Positions 24,878 through 33,584 are shown, counted from the stretch's first letter. The stretch is 64,000 nucleotides of DNA from Ectopseudomonas mendocina (GCF_016008875.1 NZ_JADTQG010000017.1:62001-126000); one strand, 5' to 3'. Notes: a model not told the origin generated them from the sequence alone. Made by a program: numbers and translations.

Positions 24878-24894
24878 CCCGGATTGAATCCGGG
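24878..24894. repeat. Short palindrome (CCCGGATTGAATCCGGG)
   Basis: A perfect dyad lies 5 nt after the AAA+ gene stop. A similar element (ATCCCGGATTGCATCCGGGAT) occurs at 50537 after another gene. Both are typical short interspersed palindromes and may terminate transcription. Confidence 0.6.
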
Positions 24895-25005
24895 CTACGG
24901 ACTGGAGCTGCCCGGTACTGCGAGACTGATCGTTCCTCACGCTCCGCGCGGAAATGCCCTCGGGACGCTCTGCGTCCGTTCGGGTTTTGCCTAGCTATCA
25001 GATAG

Positions 25006-26130
25006 CTACGGCGCCAGTAGCGACACCGACTTGATCTGCGCCCAGAGCGCCTGGCCGGCATGAATGCCCAGCTGATCGAATGAATAGCGGGTGATCCGCG
25101 CCAGCAGGCGCTGTTCGCCCAGGCGCAGGGTCAATAGCATCTGTGCATCGAGTGCCTGCCAGCTCTCCACCGTCGCCGGCAGCAGGTTGAGCAGACTGCT
25201 GCCTTCGGCACGTTGCAGGCCGAGGCTGACGTCACGGGCCTTGATCTTCACCCGCACCGGATGGCCGTTGGGCAACGCCGCGTGAGGCAGGCGCAGGCAG
25301 GCTTCGCTACCGGGCAGGCGCAGTTGCAGCAGGCCGTAGGCAGCATCATGGCCGCAGACCTCCCCGTCGATCACCGCTTCGGCATCGTCATCGCTGGCGA
25401 AGGGCAGGTCGGCGCGCAGCAGAGTTTCCTTGAGCGGGCCGCTGGCGCGCACCTGGCCTTCGTCGAGCAGCACCAGATGATCGGCCAGGCGCGCCACTTC
25501 GTCCGGCGCGTGGCTGACGTAGAGCACGGGGATGTTCAGCTCTTCGTGCAGCCGCTGCAGGTAGGGCAGCACTTCCTGCTTGCGTTTCAGATCCAGCGAG
25601 GCCAGCGGCTCGTCCATCAGCAGCAGGCGCGGGCTGGTCACCAGCGCGCGGGCAATGCCGACGCGCTGGCGTTCGCCACCGGACAGCGCCGACGGCATAC
25701 GCTCAAGCAGATGACCGATGCCCAGCAGCTGCAGCGCCTGATCCAGCGCCACCTTGCGCTGTGCGGCCGGGATGCGTTTCTGCCCGTACTGCAGATTGCC
25801 GCGCACGCTCAGGTGCGGGAACAGGTTGGCGTCCTGAAACACGTAGCCGATGGCGCGCCGGTGGGCGGGGAGGAAGAAGCCGCGCTCGCTGTCCTGCCAG
25901 AGTTCGCCGGCCACTTGCAGATAACCCTGCTGCGGGCGATCCAGCCCGGCGAAGCAGCGCAGGCAGCTGGTCTTGCCCGAACCGGAATGCCCGAACAGCG
26001 CGCTGACGCCCCGCGCCGGCAGGTCGAGATTCACATCCAGACGAAACTCGGCGCGCTGCACCAGAAAGCGCGCGCGGATACGCCCGTCGTCACTGACGAC
26101 GGGCGTCTTGTCCTTGCCGAATCCGAACAT
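25006..26130 (-). CDS. modC: Molybdate ABC transporter ATPase
   Basis: The 374-residue ATPase has Walker A FGHSGSGKTSCLR, signature LSGGERQRVGIARALV, Walker B LLLMDEPLASLD, and LYVSHAPDEVARLADHLV. A C-terminal Mop/TOBE regulatory domain (VRVKIKARDVSLGLQRAEGSSLLNLLP, about 290-350) is diagnostic for ModC. It energises molybdate uptake via ModB. The ATG at 26130 overlaps the modB stop, giving translational coupling; an upstream frame extension merely runs into modB. It ends the modABC unit. Confidence 0.96.
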   Translation of the reverse strand: MFGFGKDKTPVVSDDGRIRARFLVQRAEFRLDVNLDLPARGVSALFGHSGSGKTSCLRCFAGLDRPQQGYLQVAGELWQDSERGFFLPAHRRAIGYVFQDANLFPHLSVRGNLQYGQKRIPAAQRKVALDQALQLLGIGHLLERMPSALSGGERQRVGIARALVTSPRLLLMDEPLASLDLKRKQEVLPYLQRLHEELNIPVLYVSHAPDEVARLADHLVLLDEGQVRASGPLKETLLRADLPFASDDDAEAVIDGEVCGHDAAYGLLQLRLPGSEACLRLPHAALPNGHPVRVKIKARDVSLGLQRAEGSSLLNLLPATVESWQALDAQMLLTLRLGEQRLLARITRYSFDQLGIHAGQALWAQIKSVSLLAP

Positions 26131-26810
26131 CACAGAGCCCTCACCCTGGTGCTGCGGCCGCCGTATAGCGCCAACAGAACGATGAAGGAGAACGCCACCA
26201 TGCCGCCGGCCAACCAATGTGCCTGGGCGTAGTTCATGGTCTCCACATGGTTGTAGATCTGCACCGACACCACCTGGGTCTTGCCGGGGATATTGCCGCC
26301 GATCATCAGCACCACGCCGAACTCACCGACCGTATGGGCAAAGGCCAGGATCGCGGCGGTGACGAAACCCGGGCGCGCCAGCGGCAGTACGACGCTGAAG
26401 AACGTATCCCAGGGGTTGGCGCGCAAGGTTGCGGCGGCCTCCAGCGGGCCGCGGCCAATGGCCTCGAAGGCGTTCTGCAAAGGCTGCACGACGAAGGGCA
26501 GGGAGTAGAAGATCGAGCCGATCACCAGGCCGGTGAAGCTGAAGGTAAAGGTGCCCAGGCCGAGGCTTTGCGTCAGCTGACCGAAGAAACCGTTGGGGCC
26601 CATGCTCACCAGCAGGTAGAAGCCGATCACCGTCGGCGGCAGTACCAGCGGCAGCGCCACCACGGCGCCGACCGGTCGTTTGAGCCAGGAGTCGGTGCGG
26701 GTCAGCCACAGCGCGATAGGCGTGCCGATGATCAGCAGCAGCACGGTGGTCAGCGAGGCCAGCTCCAGGGTCAGGAGGATGGCGTCGAGGTCATTCTTCG
26801 ACAGCGGCAT
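26130..26810 (-). CDS. modB: Molybdate ABC transporter permease
   Basis: The 226-residue permease has about five TM helices and an EAA loop (FEAIGRGPLEAAATLRANPWDTFFSVVLPLARPGF). FAHTVGEFGVVLMIGGNIPGKTQVVSVQIY is typical for ModB. It forms the molybdate channel. It overlaps modC by one base and lies 258 bp after modA, with a REP-like palindrome (26965-27018) in the gap. Confidence 0.96.
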   Translation of the reverse strand: MPLSKNDLDAILLTLELASLTTVLLLIIGTPIALWLTRTDSWLKRPVGAVVALPLVLPPTVIGFYLLVSMGPNGFFGQLTQSLGLGTFTFSFTGLVIGSIFYSLPFVVQPLQNAFEAIGRGPLEAAATLRANPWDTFFSVVLPLARPGFVTAAILAFAHTVGEFGVVLMIGGNIPGKTQVVSVQIYNHVETMNYAQAHWLAGGMVAFSFIVLLALYGGRSTRVRAL

Positions 26811-26964
26811 GGGTGGATTCCGATGATGGCAGACAGAGCCCGGGCTGCAGCCGGGCTACGCGGTTTGCCTGATCTTCTGCAGGGACAGAGCCCAGCATAG
26901 TGGCATTACAGGCAGGCCTGCCAAGACGCTCGATAGCGCTTTGGGCCGGCCAAGCAGAAAGCTC

Positions 26965-27018
26965 GCGGACAAGTCCGCTCCCACAACAGCTGCAACCTGT
27001 GGGAGCGGGCTTGTCCGC
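26965..27018. repeat. REP-like palindrome between modA and modB
   Basis: GCGGACAAGTCCGCTCCCAC and GTGGGAGCGGGCTTGTCCGC form imperfect arms around a 12-nt loop, a standard Pseudomonas REP type. A shorter GCCCGGGCTGCAGCCGGGC dyad lies near 26837. As in other binding-protein operons, such repeats can raise modA message relative to modBC. Confidence 0.75.
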
Positions 27019-27068
27019 AAATGATCCGAACCATCGAGCGCGATCGCTGCAGGCTCAAACCACAGGCG

Positions 27069-27821
27069 TCACTGGTTGTAGCCGTAGGCCTCGATGATCC
27101 TGGCGGCCTGCGGGCCCTTGAGAAATTCCACCAGCGCAGCGGCGGCGGGGTTGTCGGCGCCCTTGTTGAGGATCACCGCGTCCTGCCTGATCGGCTCGTG
27201 CAGCTCGCCGGGAACGATCCAGGCAGAACCGCTGCTGAGCTTGCCGTCCTTGTACACCTGCGACAGCGCGACGAAGCCCAGTTCGGCATTGCCGGTGGAG
27301 ACGAACTGGTGCGCCTGGGTGATGTTCTGGCCCTCGACCAGCTTGTCTTTTACCGCTTCGCTCAGGCCCAGCTTGTCCAGCACCTGGGTCGCGGCCAGGC
27401 CATAGGGCGCGGCCTTCGGATTGGCGATGGACAGGTGCTTGAACTGCCCGGCTTTCAGCGCGGCGTCCGTGCCGTCGAGGTAGTTGGCGTCCGCCGACCA
27501 CAGCACCAGGCTGCCGATGGCGTAGGTGAAGCGCGAGCCCGGCACGCTCGCGCCTTCGCTCTCCAGCTTGGCCGGCGTGGTGTCGTCGGCGCTGAGGAAT
27601 ACATCGAACGGCGCGCCGTTGTTGATCTGCGCGTAGAACTGCCCGGTGGCGCCGAAGGAAGCCACCAGCTTGTGCCCGGTGGCCTTCTCGAATTCAGGCA
27701 CGAGGGCCTGGATCGGCGCGGTGAAGTTGGCGGCCACCGCAACCTTGACTTCGTCGGCGATGGCGCCGCTGGCGAATACCAGGGTCAGGGCGAGCAGGCT
27801 GTGCTTGAGCGGCTTGAGCAT
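27069..27821 (-). CDS. modA: Periplasmic molybdate-binding protein
   Basis: The 250-residue protein has a signal peptide (MLKPLKHSLLALTLVFASGAIA, cleavage near 22) and mature VKVAVAANFTAPIQALVPEFEKATGHKL, followed by FGATGQFYAQINNGAPFDVFLSAD, the oxyanion-binding loops of ModA. The start at 27821 has AGGA 6 nt upstream; longer frames would bury the signal. It leads the modABC unit and is preceded by a ModE-type box at 27890, so it should be repressed when molybdate is plentiful. Confidence 0.95.
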   Translation of the reverse strand: MLKPLKHSLLALTLVFASGAIADEVKVAVAANFTAPIQALVPEFEKATGHKLVASFGATGQFYAQINNGAPFDVFLSADDTTPAKLESEGASVPGSRFTYAIGSLVLWSADANYLDGTDAALKAGQFKHLSIANPKAAPYGLAATQVLDKLGLSEAVKDKLVEGQNITQAHQFVSTGNAELGFVALSQVYKDGKLSSGSAWIVPGELHEPIRQDAVILNKGADNPAAAALVEFLKGPQAARIIEAYGYNQ

Positions 27822-27889
27822 GAGGATTCCTTGCTGTTCTTGGCGACGCAATCGGTCTTGGCGGAATGGCGAATGCGGCAATCCTACAT

Positions 27890-27913
27890 CGTTATGTTGT
27901 TTTGTATATAGCG
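27890..27913 (-). promoter_or_regulatory. ModE box upstream of modA
   Basis: A 24-bp imperfect dyad has outer arms CGTTATGT (27890-27897) and ATATAGCG (27906-27913). It closely resembles the E. coli modA operator, which has the same 24-bp size and CGTTAT...ATAACG-like arms. It lies 69 bp before the modA start codon, where a molybdate-ModE repressor site is expected. No modE gene is in the window. Confidence 0.75.
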
Positions 27914-28107
27914 TGCGATCGATGCGTGTCGCCGTGCCCGATCTTCGTGCATGTCCGCTGCTGCCTGCACCGTCAGTGCCTGCAGGCAGTTTTTACCTTG
28001 CCAGCGACTACAAAAAACATAATTTCGCTAATGCCCCGCTCTGAACAGAATGCCCTCAACGAACCGCCGCGGCGGATCAGTCACGAGCAGAATCAGAGCA
28101 GGCAACC

Positions 28108-29469
28108 ATGACCGACCTGAAGCAGACCGCCTTTCCCACGCCCGCTGGTCGGGCCCCCGCAATTCTCGAAATCGATACCCTGGTCGTTGGTGCTGGCCAG
28201 GCTGGCGTCGCCATGAGCGAGCACTTGGGCAAGCAGGGCGTACCGCACCTGGTGCTGGAAAAGAACCGCATCGCCGAAGCCTGGCGTACGGTGCGCTGGG
28301 ACTCGCTGGTTACCAACGGTCCGGTCTGGCATGACCGTTTTCCGGGGATGGAATTTCCCGATCTGGGGCCCGATGACTTCGCCCACAAGGATCAGGTTGC
28401 CGATTACTTCGAGGCCTACGCCAGGATGATCGACGCGCCAATTCGCACCGGCGTCGAGGTGAAAAAGGTGGTGCGTAATGCCGACCGCGCCGGCTTCATC
28501 GTGGAAACGTCCGAAGGTGTGATTCAGGCCAATCGCGTGGTGGCGGCCACCGGGCCGTTCCAGCGTCCGGTCATTCCGGCCATCGCGCCGCAGGACGAGT
28601 CGCTGCTGCAGATCCACTCGGCGAAGTACCGCAACCCGCAGCAACTGCCGGAAGGTGCGGTGCTGGTGGTGGGTGCCGGCTCCTCCGGCGTGCAGATCGC
28701 TGACGAGCTGAACCGCGCCGGGCGTCGGGTCTACCTGTCCGTAGGGGCGCATGACCGGCCGCCGCGCGCCTACCGCGGTCGCGACTTCGTCTGGTGGCTC
28801 GGTGTGCTTGGCCTGTGGGATCTCGAGAGCGTCGAGCCGGGCAAGGAACACGTGACCATCGCCGTAAGCGGCGCCCACGGCGGTCGCACCATCGACTTTC
28901 GTGAGCTGGCCGGACAGGGCATCACTCTGGTTGGTCTGACCCGCTCCTTCGAAAACGGCGTTGCCAGCTTCCAGGACAACCTGGCCGAGAACCTGGCCCG
29001 TGGCGACGAGAACTACCTGTCGCTGCTCGACGCGGCCGATGCCTACATCACCCGCAATGGCCTCGACCTGCCCGAGGAGCCCGAAGCGCGCAAACGCTTT
29101 GCCGAGCCGGCCTGCGTCAGCGATCCGCTGCTGCAGCTGAACCTGGCCGAAGCCGGCGTCACCTCGATCATCTGGGCCACCGGCTACGCCACGGATTTCA
29201 GCTGGCTGCAGGTCGATGCCTTCGATGATGCCGGCAAACCGCAGCACCAGCGCGGCGTCTCCAGCGAGCCGGGCGTTTACTTCATCGGCCTGCCATGGCT
29301 GTCGCGACGCGGCTCCACCTTCATCTGGGGCGTGTGGCACGACGCCCGGCATGTCGCCGATCACATCGCCATCCAGCGCAAGTACAGCGCTTACCGCGCG
29401 GCCGCTGACCGTGACACTCAGGCCATCGAGGCCACCCCTGCCAAAACCAGCCTGACGGGAGCTCGCTGA
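28108..29469 (+). CDS. Flavin-containing monooxygenase (CzcO/FMO-like)
   Basis: The 453-residue flavoprotein has two Rossmann motifs: G28AGQAG for FAD and G189AGSSG for NADPH. Between them lies LQIHSAKYRNP (170-177 core HSAKYRNP), the FMO-type fingerprint. A C-terminal ATGYATDF motif is also typical of class B flavin monooxygenases. Members oxygenate N, S or carbonyl carbon of small molecules with NADPH and O2. It is the first gene of a unit with Rid, DUF1028 and M20 deacylase genes; the RidA-like ATG overlaps its stop. The substrate is unknown, but an amine or imine precursor would fit the neighbours. Confidence 0.9.
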   Translation: MTDLKQTAFPTPAGRAPAILEIDTLVVGAGQAGVAMSEHLGKQGVPHLVLEKNRIAEAWRTVRWDSLVTNGPVWHDRFPGMEFPDLGPDDFAHKDQVADYFEAYARMIDAPIRTGVEVKKVVRNADRAGFIVETSEGVIQANRVVAATGPFQRPVIPAIAPQDESLLQIHSAKYRNPQQLPEGAVLVVGAGSSGVQIADELNRAGRRVYLSVGAHDRPPRAYRGRDFVWWLGVLGLWDLESVEPGKEHVTIAVSGAHGGRTIDFRELAGQGITLVGLTRSFENGVASFQDNLAENLARGDENYLSLLDAADAYITRNGLDLPEEPEARKRFAEPACVSDPLLQLNLAEAGVTSIIWATGYATDFSWLQVDAFDDAGKPQHQRGVSSEPGVYFIGLPWLSRRGSTFIWGVWHDARHVADHIAIQRKYSAYRAAADRDTQAIEATPAKTSLTGAR

Positions 29470-29900
29470 TGCCCACGCATACTCGCATTCGCATGTTCAA
29501 TACCAAGGACACCTACCCCAACCAGTCGCTGGACAATGACCTGTGCCAGGCCGTGCGCGCCGGTAATACGGTTTACGTGCGTGGCCAGGTCGGCACCGAT
29601 TTCGACGGCAAGTTGATCGGCCTTGGCGACCCGGCGGCGCAGGCCGAGCAGGCGATGAAGAACGTCAAGCAGCTGCTCGAAGAGGCCGGCAGCGACCTCT
29701 CGCACATCGTCAAGACCACCACCTACATCATCGACCCGCGCTACCGTGAGCCGGTGTATCGCGAGGTCGGCAAGTGGCTCAAGGGTGTGTTCCCGATCTC
29801 CACCGGCCTGGTGGTATCGGCCCTGGGCCAACCGCAGTGGCTGATGGAGATCGACGTGATCGCCGTCATTCCGGACGACTGGCAAGCCCCGCAAGCCTGA
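29469..29900 (+). CDS. Rid-family protein (lacks the RidA arginine)
   Basis: The 143-residue protein shows the Rid fold (QAVRAGNTVYVRGQVGTDFDGKLIG, AEQAMKNVKQLLEEAGSDLSHIVKTTTYI, WLMEIDVIAVIP). The sequence aligned to RidA's PARSCVEV is FPISTGLVVS, so the catalytic Arg is replaced by Ser. It is likely a specialised Rid subgroup often found in catabolic operons. It overlaps the FMO stop (ATG at 29469) and is followed after 11 bp by the DUF1028 gene, so the three are tightly coupled. It may act on an unstable imine or hydroxylamine product of the FMO; this is inference. Confidence 0.9.
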   Translation: MPTHTRIRMFNTKDTYPNQSLDNDLCQAVRAGNTVYVRGQVGTDFDGKLIGLGDPAAQAEQAMKNVKQLLEEAGSDLSHIVKTTTYIIDPRYREPVYREVGKWLKGVFPISTGLVVSALGQPQWLMEIDVIAVIPDDWQAPQA

Positions 29901-29911
29901 GGAGCACGCGC

Positions 29912-30586
29912 ATGACTTTCTCCATCGTCGGACGTTGTCCGGAAACCGGCCAGCTCGGCATCGCCATCAGCTCCTCCAGCATCGCCGTTGGCGCGCGTTG
30001 CCCCTGGCTGCGCGCCGGGGTGGGTGCGGTGTCGACGCAGAACATCACCCTGCCGGCACTCGGCCCGCAGATTCTCGACCTGCTGGAAGCCGGCCTCGAT
30101 CCCCAAGCCGCGCTGGACAAGGCGCTGGGCAGCAATGGTTACGGCCAGTACCGCCAGGTGACGGTGATCGACAGTCATGGCGCCAGCGCGCAATTTTCCG
30201 GCAGCGAAGCGCTCGGCATCCATAGTGCCCGGGCGGGTGAGCAATGTGTCGCGGCAGGTAATCTGCTGTCGAGCACGACGGTGATCGATGCCATGGTCGA
30301 GGCCTTCGAGCAGGCCGCTGGCGGTCTGCCGGATCGCCTGCTGGCCGCCATGCACGCGGCCATGGCCGCTGGGGGTGAGGCCGGGCCGGTGCATTCGGCA
30401 GCGATGTCGGTGGTCGGCGATCTGGTCTGGCCGGTGGTCGACCTGCGCGTGGACTGGGCCGAGCACGATCCCATCGGCGAGCTGGACAAACTCTGGCGTG
30501 CCTACGAGCCGCAACTGCACGACTACATCACCCGTGCGCTCGATCCGACCGCCGCGCCGAGCTACGGCGTGCCGGGTGACGAGTAG
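29912..30586 (+). CDS. DUF1028 Ntn-hydrolase-like protein
   Basis: The 224-residue protein opens with MTFSIVGRCPETGQLGIAISS, then VGARCPWLRAGVGAVSTQNI and GEQCVAAGNLLSS, the defining DUF1028 pattern. The family has an Ntn-hydrolase-like fold, and its members often sit with Rid and M20 genes in amide or ureide catabolism; enzymatic activity is not established. An SD (TGAGGAG) precedes ATG 29912. A REP-like palindrome separates it from the M20 gene, so downstream expression may be modulated. Confidence 0.88.
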   Translation: MTFSIVGRCPETGQLGIAISSSSIAVGARCPWLRAGVGAVSTQNITLPALGPQILDLLEAGLDPQAALDKALGSNGYGQYRQVTVIDSHGASAQFSGSEALGIHSARAGEQCVAAGNLLSSTTVIDAMVEAFEQAAGGLPDRLLAAMHAAMAAGGEAGPVHSAAMSVVGDLVWPVVDLRVDWAEHDPIGELDKLWRAYEPQLHDYITRALDPTAAPSYGVPGDE

Positions 30587-30598
30587 GCACAGCGACGT

Positions 30599-30652
30599 GT
30601 GGGAGGGGCTTCAGCCGCGACCTGGGAGTGTCGCGGCTAAAGCGCCTCCCAC
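30599..30652. repeat. REP-like palindrome between DUF1028 and M20 genes
   Basis: GTGGGAGGGGCTTCAGCCGC (from 30599) and an imperfect complement ending at 30652 (GCGGCTAAAGCGCCTCCCAC) belong to the same family as 14673 and 44531. It lies within the probable operon. Confidence 0.75.
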
Positions 30653-30687
30653 AGGTTCATCGATCAATCTTTCACCGGTAACCGCTC

Positions 30688-31845
30688 ATGCCCACCAGCC
30701 GCGACCTGCTCGCCGACCTGATCGCCTTCGATACCACTAGCCGCCTGTCCAACCTGGCGTTGATCGAGTACGTGCGCGACTACCTTGGGGGCTTCGGAAT
30801 CGACAGCGAGTTGCTGTTCAATGAGGAGCGCAGCAAGGCCAACCTGCATGCGCGCATCGGCCCGAGCGGATCGGGCGGGGTGATGTTGTCCGGTCACAGC
30901 GACGTGGTGCCGGTCGACGGTCAGGCCTGGACGGTGCCGCCATTCGCCATGAGCGAGCGCGAAGGGCGCCTCTATGGTCGTGGTGCTGCCGACATGAAGG
31001 GCTTCATCGCCTGCGTACTGGCGGCTGTGCCGGCCTTTCTCGAACAGCCACTGCTTCTGCCCCTGCATATCGCCATTTCCTATGACGAAGAAGTGGGTTG
31101 CCTCGGCGTGCGCAGCCTGGTCGAGCGCCTGCGCGCCAGCCCCGAGCGCCCGGCTATCTGCCTGATCGGCGAGCCGACGGAAATGCGGCCGGTGCTGGGC
31201 CACAAGGGCAAGCTGGCCATGCGCTGCGAGGTGCATGGCGCCGCCTGCCATTCGGCCTATGCGCCGCAGGGCGTCAATGCCATCGAATACGCGGCGAAGC
31301 TGATCGGCCGTCTCGGCGAACTCGGCACACACCTGGCCGCGCCGGAGCGCCATGACGAGCGCTTCGATCCACCCTACTCGACGGTGCAGACCGGGATGAT
31401 CCAGGGCGGCCGGGCGTTGAATATCGTCCCCGCCGAATGCCGCTTCGATTTTGAAATGCGCGCGTTGCCGGCCGATGATCCGCAGCAGGTCGCCGCCGAA
31501 TTGCGTGACTACGCGGAGCACGAACTGCTGCCACGTATGCGCGCGGTCAGCGCTGCCAGCGATATCCGCTTCAGTGAACTGTCCAGCTACCCCGGCCTGC
31601 TTACCGATCCGGCCAGCGATGCGGCGCAGTTACTGGCAACGATCGTTGGGCGTGAGGACTTCACCACCGTGGCCTTCGGCACCGAAGGTGGGCTGTTCGA
31701 CGCGGCCGGTGTGGCCACCGTGGTCTGCGGTCCCGGCAGCATGGAGCAGGGACACAAGCCGGACGAATTCGTCAGCCTGGAACAGCTCGAGCGCTGCGAT
31801 GCCATGCTGGCACGCCTGGCGCAGTGGATGCAGGCGGAGCGCTGA
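30688..31845 (+). CDS. M20-family deacylase (ArgE/acetylornithine deacetylase-like)
   Basis: The 385-residue metallohydrolase has the M20 metal ligands in LSGHSDVVPVDG, GRGAADMKGFIA, SYDEEVGCLG (catalytic Glu plus ligand) and IGEPTEM, and the C-terminal GPGSMEQGHKPDEFV His. It closely resembles ArgE, but lies in a catabolic context rather than with arginine-biosynthesis genes. It probably removes an acyl or carbamoyl group from an amine or amino acid made by the upstream enzymes; the annotation 'argE' would be only by similarity. The gene ends 307 bp before the convergent LysR gene. Confidence 0.9.
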   Translation: MPTSRDLLADLIAFDTTSRLSNLALIEYVRDYLGGFGIDSELLFNEERSKANLHARIGPSGSGGVMLSGHSDVVPVDGQAWTVPPFAMSEREGRLYGRGAADMKGFIACVLAAVPAFLEQPLLLPLHIAISYDEEVGCLGVRSLVERLRASPERPAICLIGEPTEMRPVLGHKGKLAMRCEVHGAACHSAYAPQGVNAIEYAAKLIGRLGELGTHLAAPERHDERFDPPYSTVQTGMIQGGRALNIVPAECRFDFEMRALPADDPQQVAAELRDYAEHELLPRMRAVSAASDIRFSELSSYPGLLTDPASDAAQLLATIVGREDFTTVAFGTEGGLFDAAGVATVVCGPGSMEQGHKPDEFVSLEQLERCDAMLARLAQWMQAER

Positions 31846-32152
31846 GAAGGGCTGTGGGGGCGCTTTGTTACGAGCGCAGTCGCTTGCGGCCCCTCTTCGA
31901 ACAAGGTGCTGCCCCGGATCGGAGTTCGCCAGCGCCGCAAAGCCGCTGTAGCAGCGAGCTCTGCTCGCGAAGCTCTGGCCTGCCTCGATCCCGTGCGTTC
32001 GCGAGCAGAGCTCGCTCCTACCTAATAGGCGTGGGCAATTCGGGATGCCTCTTGGAACATCAGGGTCTCCAGGTTGGGCGAACTGCCGTAAACGTCGCGG
32101 ACAAGTCCGTGCTTACTCAGGCGAGTACCGCGGATGCAATCCGGGGAAGCCA
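31846..32152. other. 307-bp gap with a REP pair between convergent genes
   Basis: No gene is seen. A large inverted repeat (GTAGCAGCGAGCTCTGCTCG at 31948 and its complement CGAGCAGAGCTCGCTCCTAC ending at 32021, loop about 34 nt) belongs to the Pseudomonas REP class and probably ends transcription from both sides. The rest shows no clear signal. Confidence 0.6.
31948..32021. repeat. REP pair (long inverted repeat)
   Basis: Arms with core GCGAGCTCTGCTCGCGAA and TTCGCGAGCAGAGCTCGC point at each other, as in bacterial interspersed mosaic REP pairs. It sits between the M20 gene and the LysR gene. Confidence 0.75.
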
Positions 32153-33109
32153 TCAGGCGCCTGGCGCCGCCTCGCCCAACTCCGCCTTGCAGTAATCGAC
32201 GAACAGCTGTGCCGGTTTGGTCAGCTGCGCGCGCTTCAGCCAGGCGGCCACCAGGCCGGAGCCGGTCACGGCTTCGCTGATGTTCACGCACACCACCTGC
32301 TTGCCGTCGTAGGTCATGTTGCAGTGCGGGCGGGTGACCAGCACCGAGAAACCGAAGCCTTGGCCGACCATGCCCCGCACCATCTCGATCGACGGCGAGC
32401 TGAAGACGATATTCGGCGACAGGCCCAGCTCCTCGAAGATGCTCACGAAATAGTTACGGCTGGGCAGAACATCGAGCAGGATCATCGGATCGAGCACCAG
32501 GTCGCGCAATGACACCTGCGCCTGGGCAGCGAAACGATGGCCCTCGGGCAGCAGGGCGTATGGGCGCTGTGGCGGCATCAGCGGCTCGGTCTCGATGGTG
32601 CCGTCCAGGTCGTGCTCGTAGAAGATCGCCAGGTCGAAGCGGCCACTGGTCAGCCCTTGCACCAGCTCGTGCTGCTCGCCGTCATGCAGGCGGATTTCCA
32701 CACCGGGGTAGCGCTGACGAAAGCCGGCGATCAGCCGCGGCAGGTAGAGCGGGGCGACGGTCTCGAAGCAGCCGATGTCGATCTGCCCGGCCACCACGTC
32801 GTTGTCGGCCAGCGCGTTCTGTTCGAACTCGTGCGCCATGCGCAGCAGTTCCTGCGCCTTGCGGTAGAAGCGTCCGCCGCCGGGGGTGAGCGAAACGCCC
32901 TGGGCGTGATGGCGAATGAACAACTGCACGCCGAAGCTTTCCTCCAGCCCCTTGATCGCGGTGGAGATAGACGGCTGGGCGATGTACAGCTTGCGCGACG
33001 CCTCGGCGACGCTGCCGCATTCGACGGTGGTAACGAAGTATTTGAGTTGACGCAGGGTGTAGGCAGCCACGCAAGGAACCTCGAACGATCTTGTTTTGAC
33101 TCTCACCAT
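32153..33109 (-). CDS. LysR-family regulator of the catabolic block (likely)
   Basis: The 318-residue protein has a LysR HTH after a short leader (YTLRQLKYFVTTVECGSVAEASRKLYIAQPS split over residues 17-47, ISTAIKGLEESFGVQLFIRH) and an effector domain of the CysB/CbbR-like kind. It is divergent from the aldehyde dehydrogenase gene (475-bp gap) and convergent with the M20 gene, so it probably regulates the ALDH-to-GMC unit and perhaps the FMO unit. The start at 33109 gives about 16 extra residues before the HTH; a later start is possible. Confidence 0.88.
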   Translation of the reverse strand: MVRVKTRSFEVPCVAAYTLRQLKYFVTTVECGSVAEASRKLYIAQPSISTAIKGLEESFGVQLFIRHHAQGVSLTPGGGRFYRKAQELLRMAHEFEQNALADNDVVAGQIDIGCFETVAPLYLPRLIAGFRQRYPGVEIRLHDGEQHELVQGLTSGRFDLAIFYEHDLDGTIETEPLMPPQRPYALLPEGHRFAAQAQVSLRDLVLDPMILLDVLPSRNYFVSIFEELGLSPNIVFSSPSIEMVRGMVGQGFGFSVLVTRPHCNMTYDGKQVVCVNISEAVTGSGLVAAWLKRAQLTKPAQLFVDYCKAELGEAAPGA

Positions 33110-33584
33110 ACCCGCAGATCAGGGTGCGGTAGGCGAGCATCTTGTTTGCCAGTGGCCATATTTTTTATGGCCCTGGGCGGGGGATGCCTTGCAAGAGTCG
33201 TACGCGGGCAGCGAGAAGGGGCAGTGTCGGAGCGACTGATGGTGGGCTGAAGCCCACCCTACGCCACTGCTGCTGCACGCTGCGTCCGCTGCCCGGGCGG
33301 CAAGTCGGTTCCCTGTCGGGATTCGGTATGGCGGTGAGGCGCCCGCTGGGCGTGCGCAGAAAGTGTGCGTCCGTCAGGCCGGGGCCGTGGCGCTCGTGTC
33401 TCGGCGCCGCCAGCATTTGCGCTGTGCGGGCTGTGGTCTGCACAAATAATTGGCGGCTCGCACGCTTTTGGTGCGCTCGTGACCATCTTTTTCGTATGTC
33501 CCGGCGACATTTTTAATATTTTTCCTATCTTCGGGCTTGCGCCACCATCAGTCCGCAACAGCCAAACGGCAGAAGGGGACAGTG
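33110..33584. other. 475-bp divergent control region
   Basis: No coding sequence is convincing. It contains a GGTGGGCTGAAGCCCACC palindrome at 33241-33258, and a GC-poorer stretch at about 33440-33530 (ACAAATAATTGG, TTTTTAATATTTTTCC) that is the likely promoter zone for the ALDH gene. A TTGGC...GC spacing near 33451 only weakly resembles a sigma54 promoter. An AAGGGG SD at 33573 supports the GTG start at 33585. Confidence 0.5.

Noticed and set aside
33448..33470. Weak sigma54 promoter-like TTGGC-N-GC spacing upstream of the ALDH gene
   Set aside because: The -12 element lacks the TTGC core and the rest of the consensus; GC-rich DNA gives many such partial matches.
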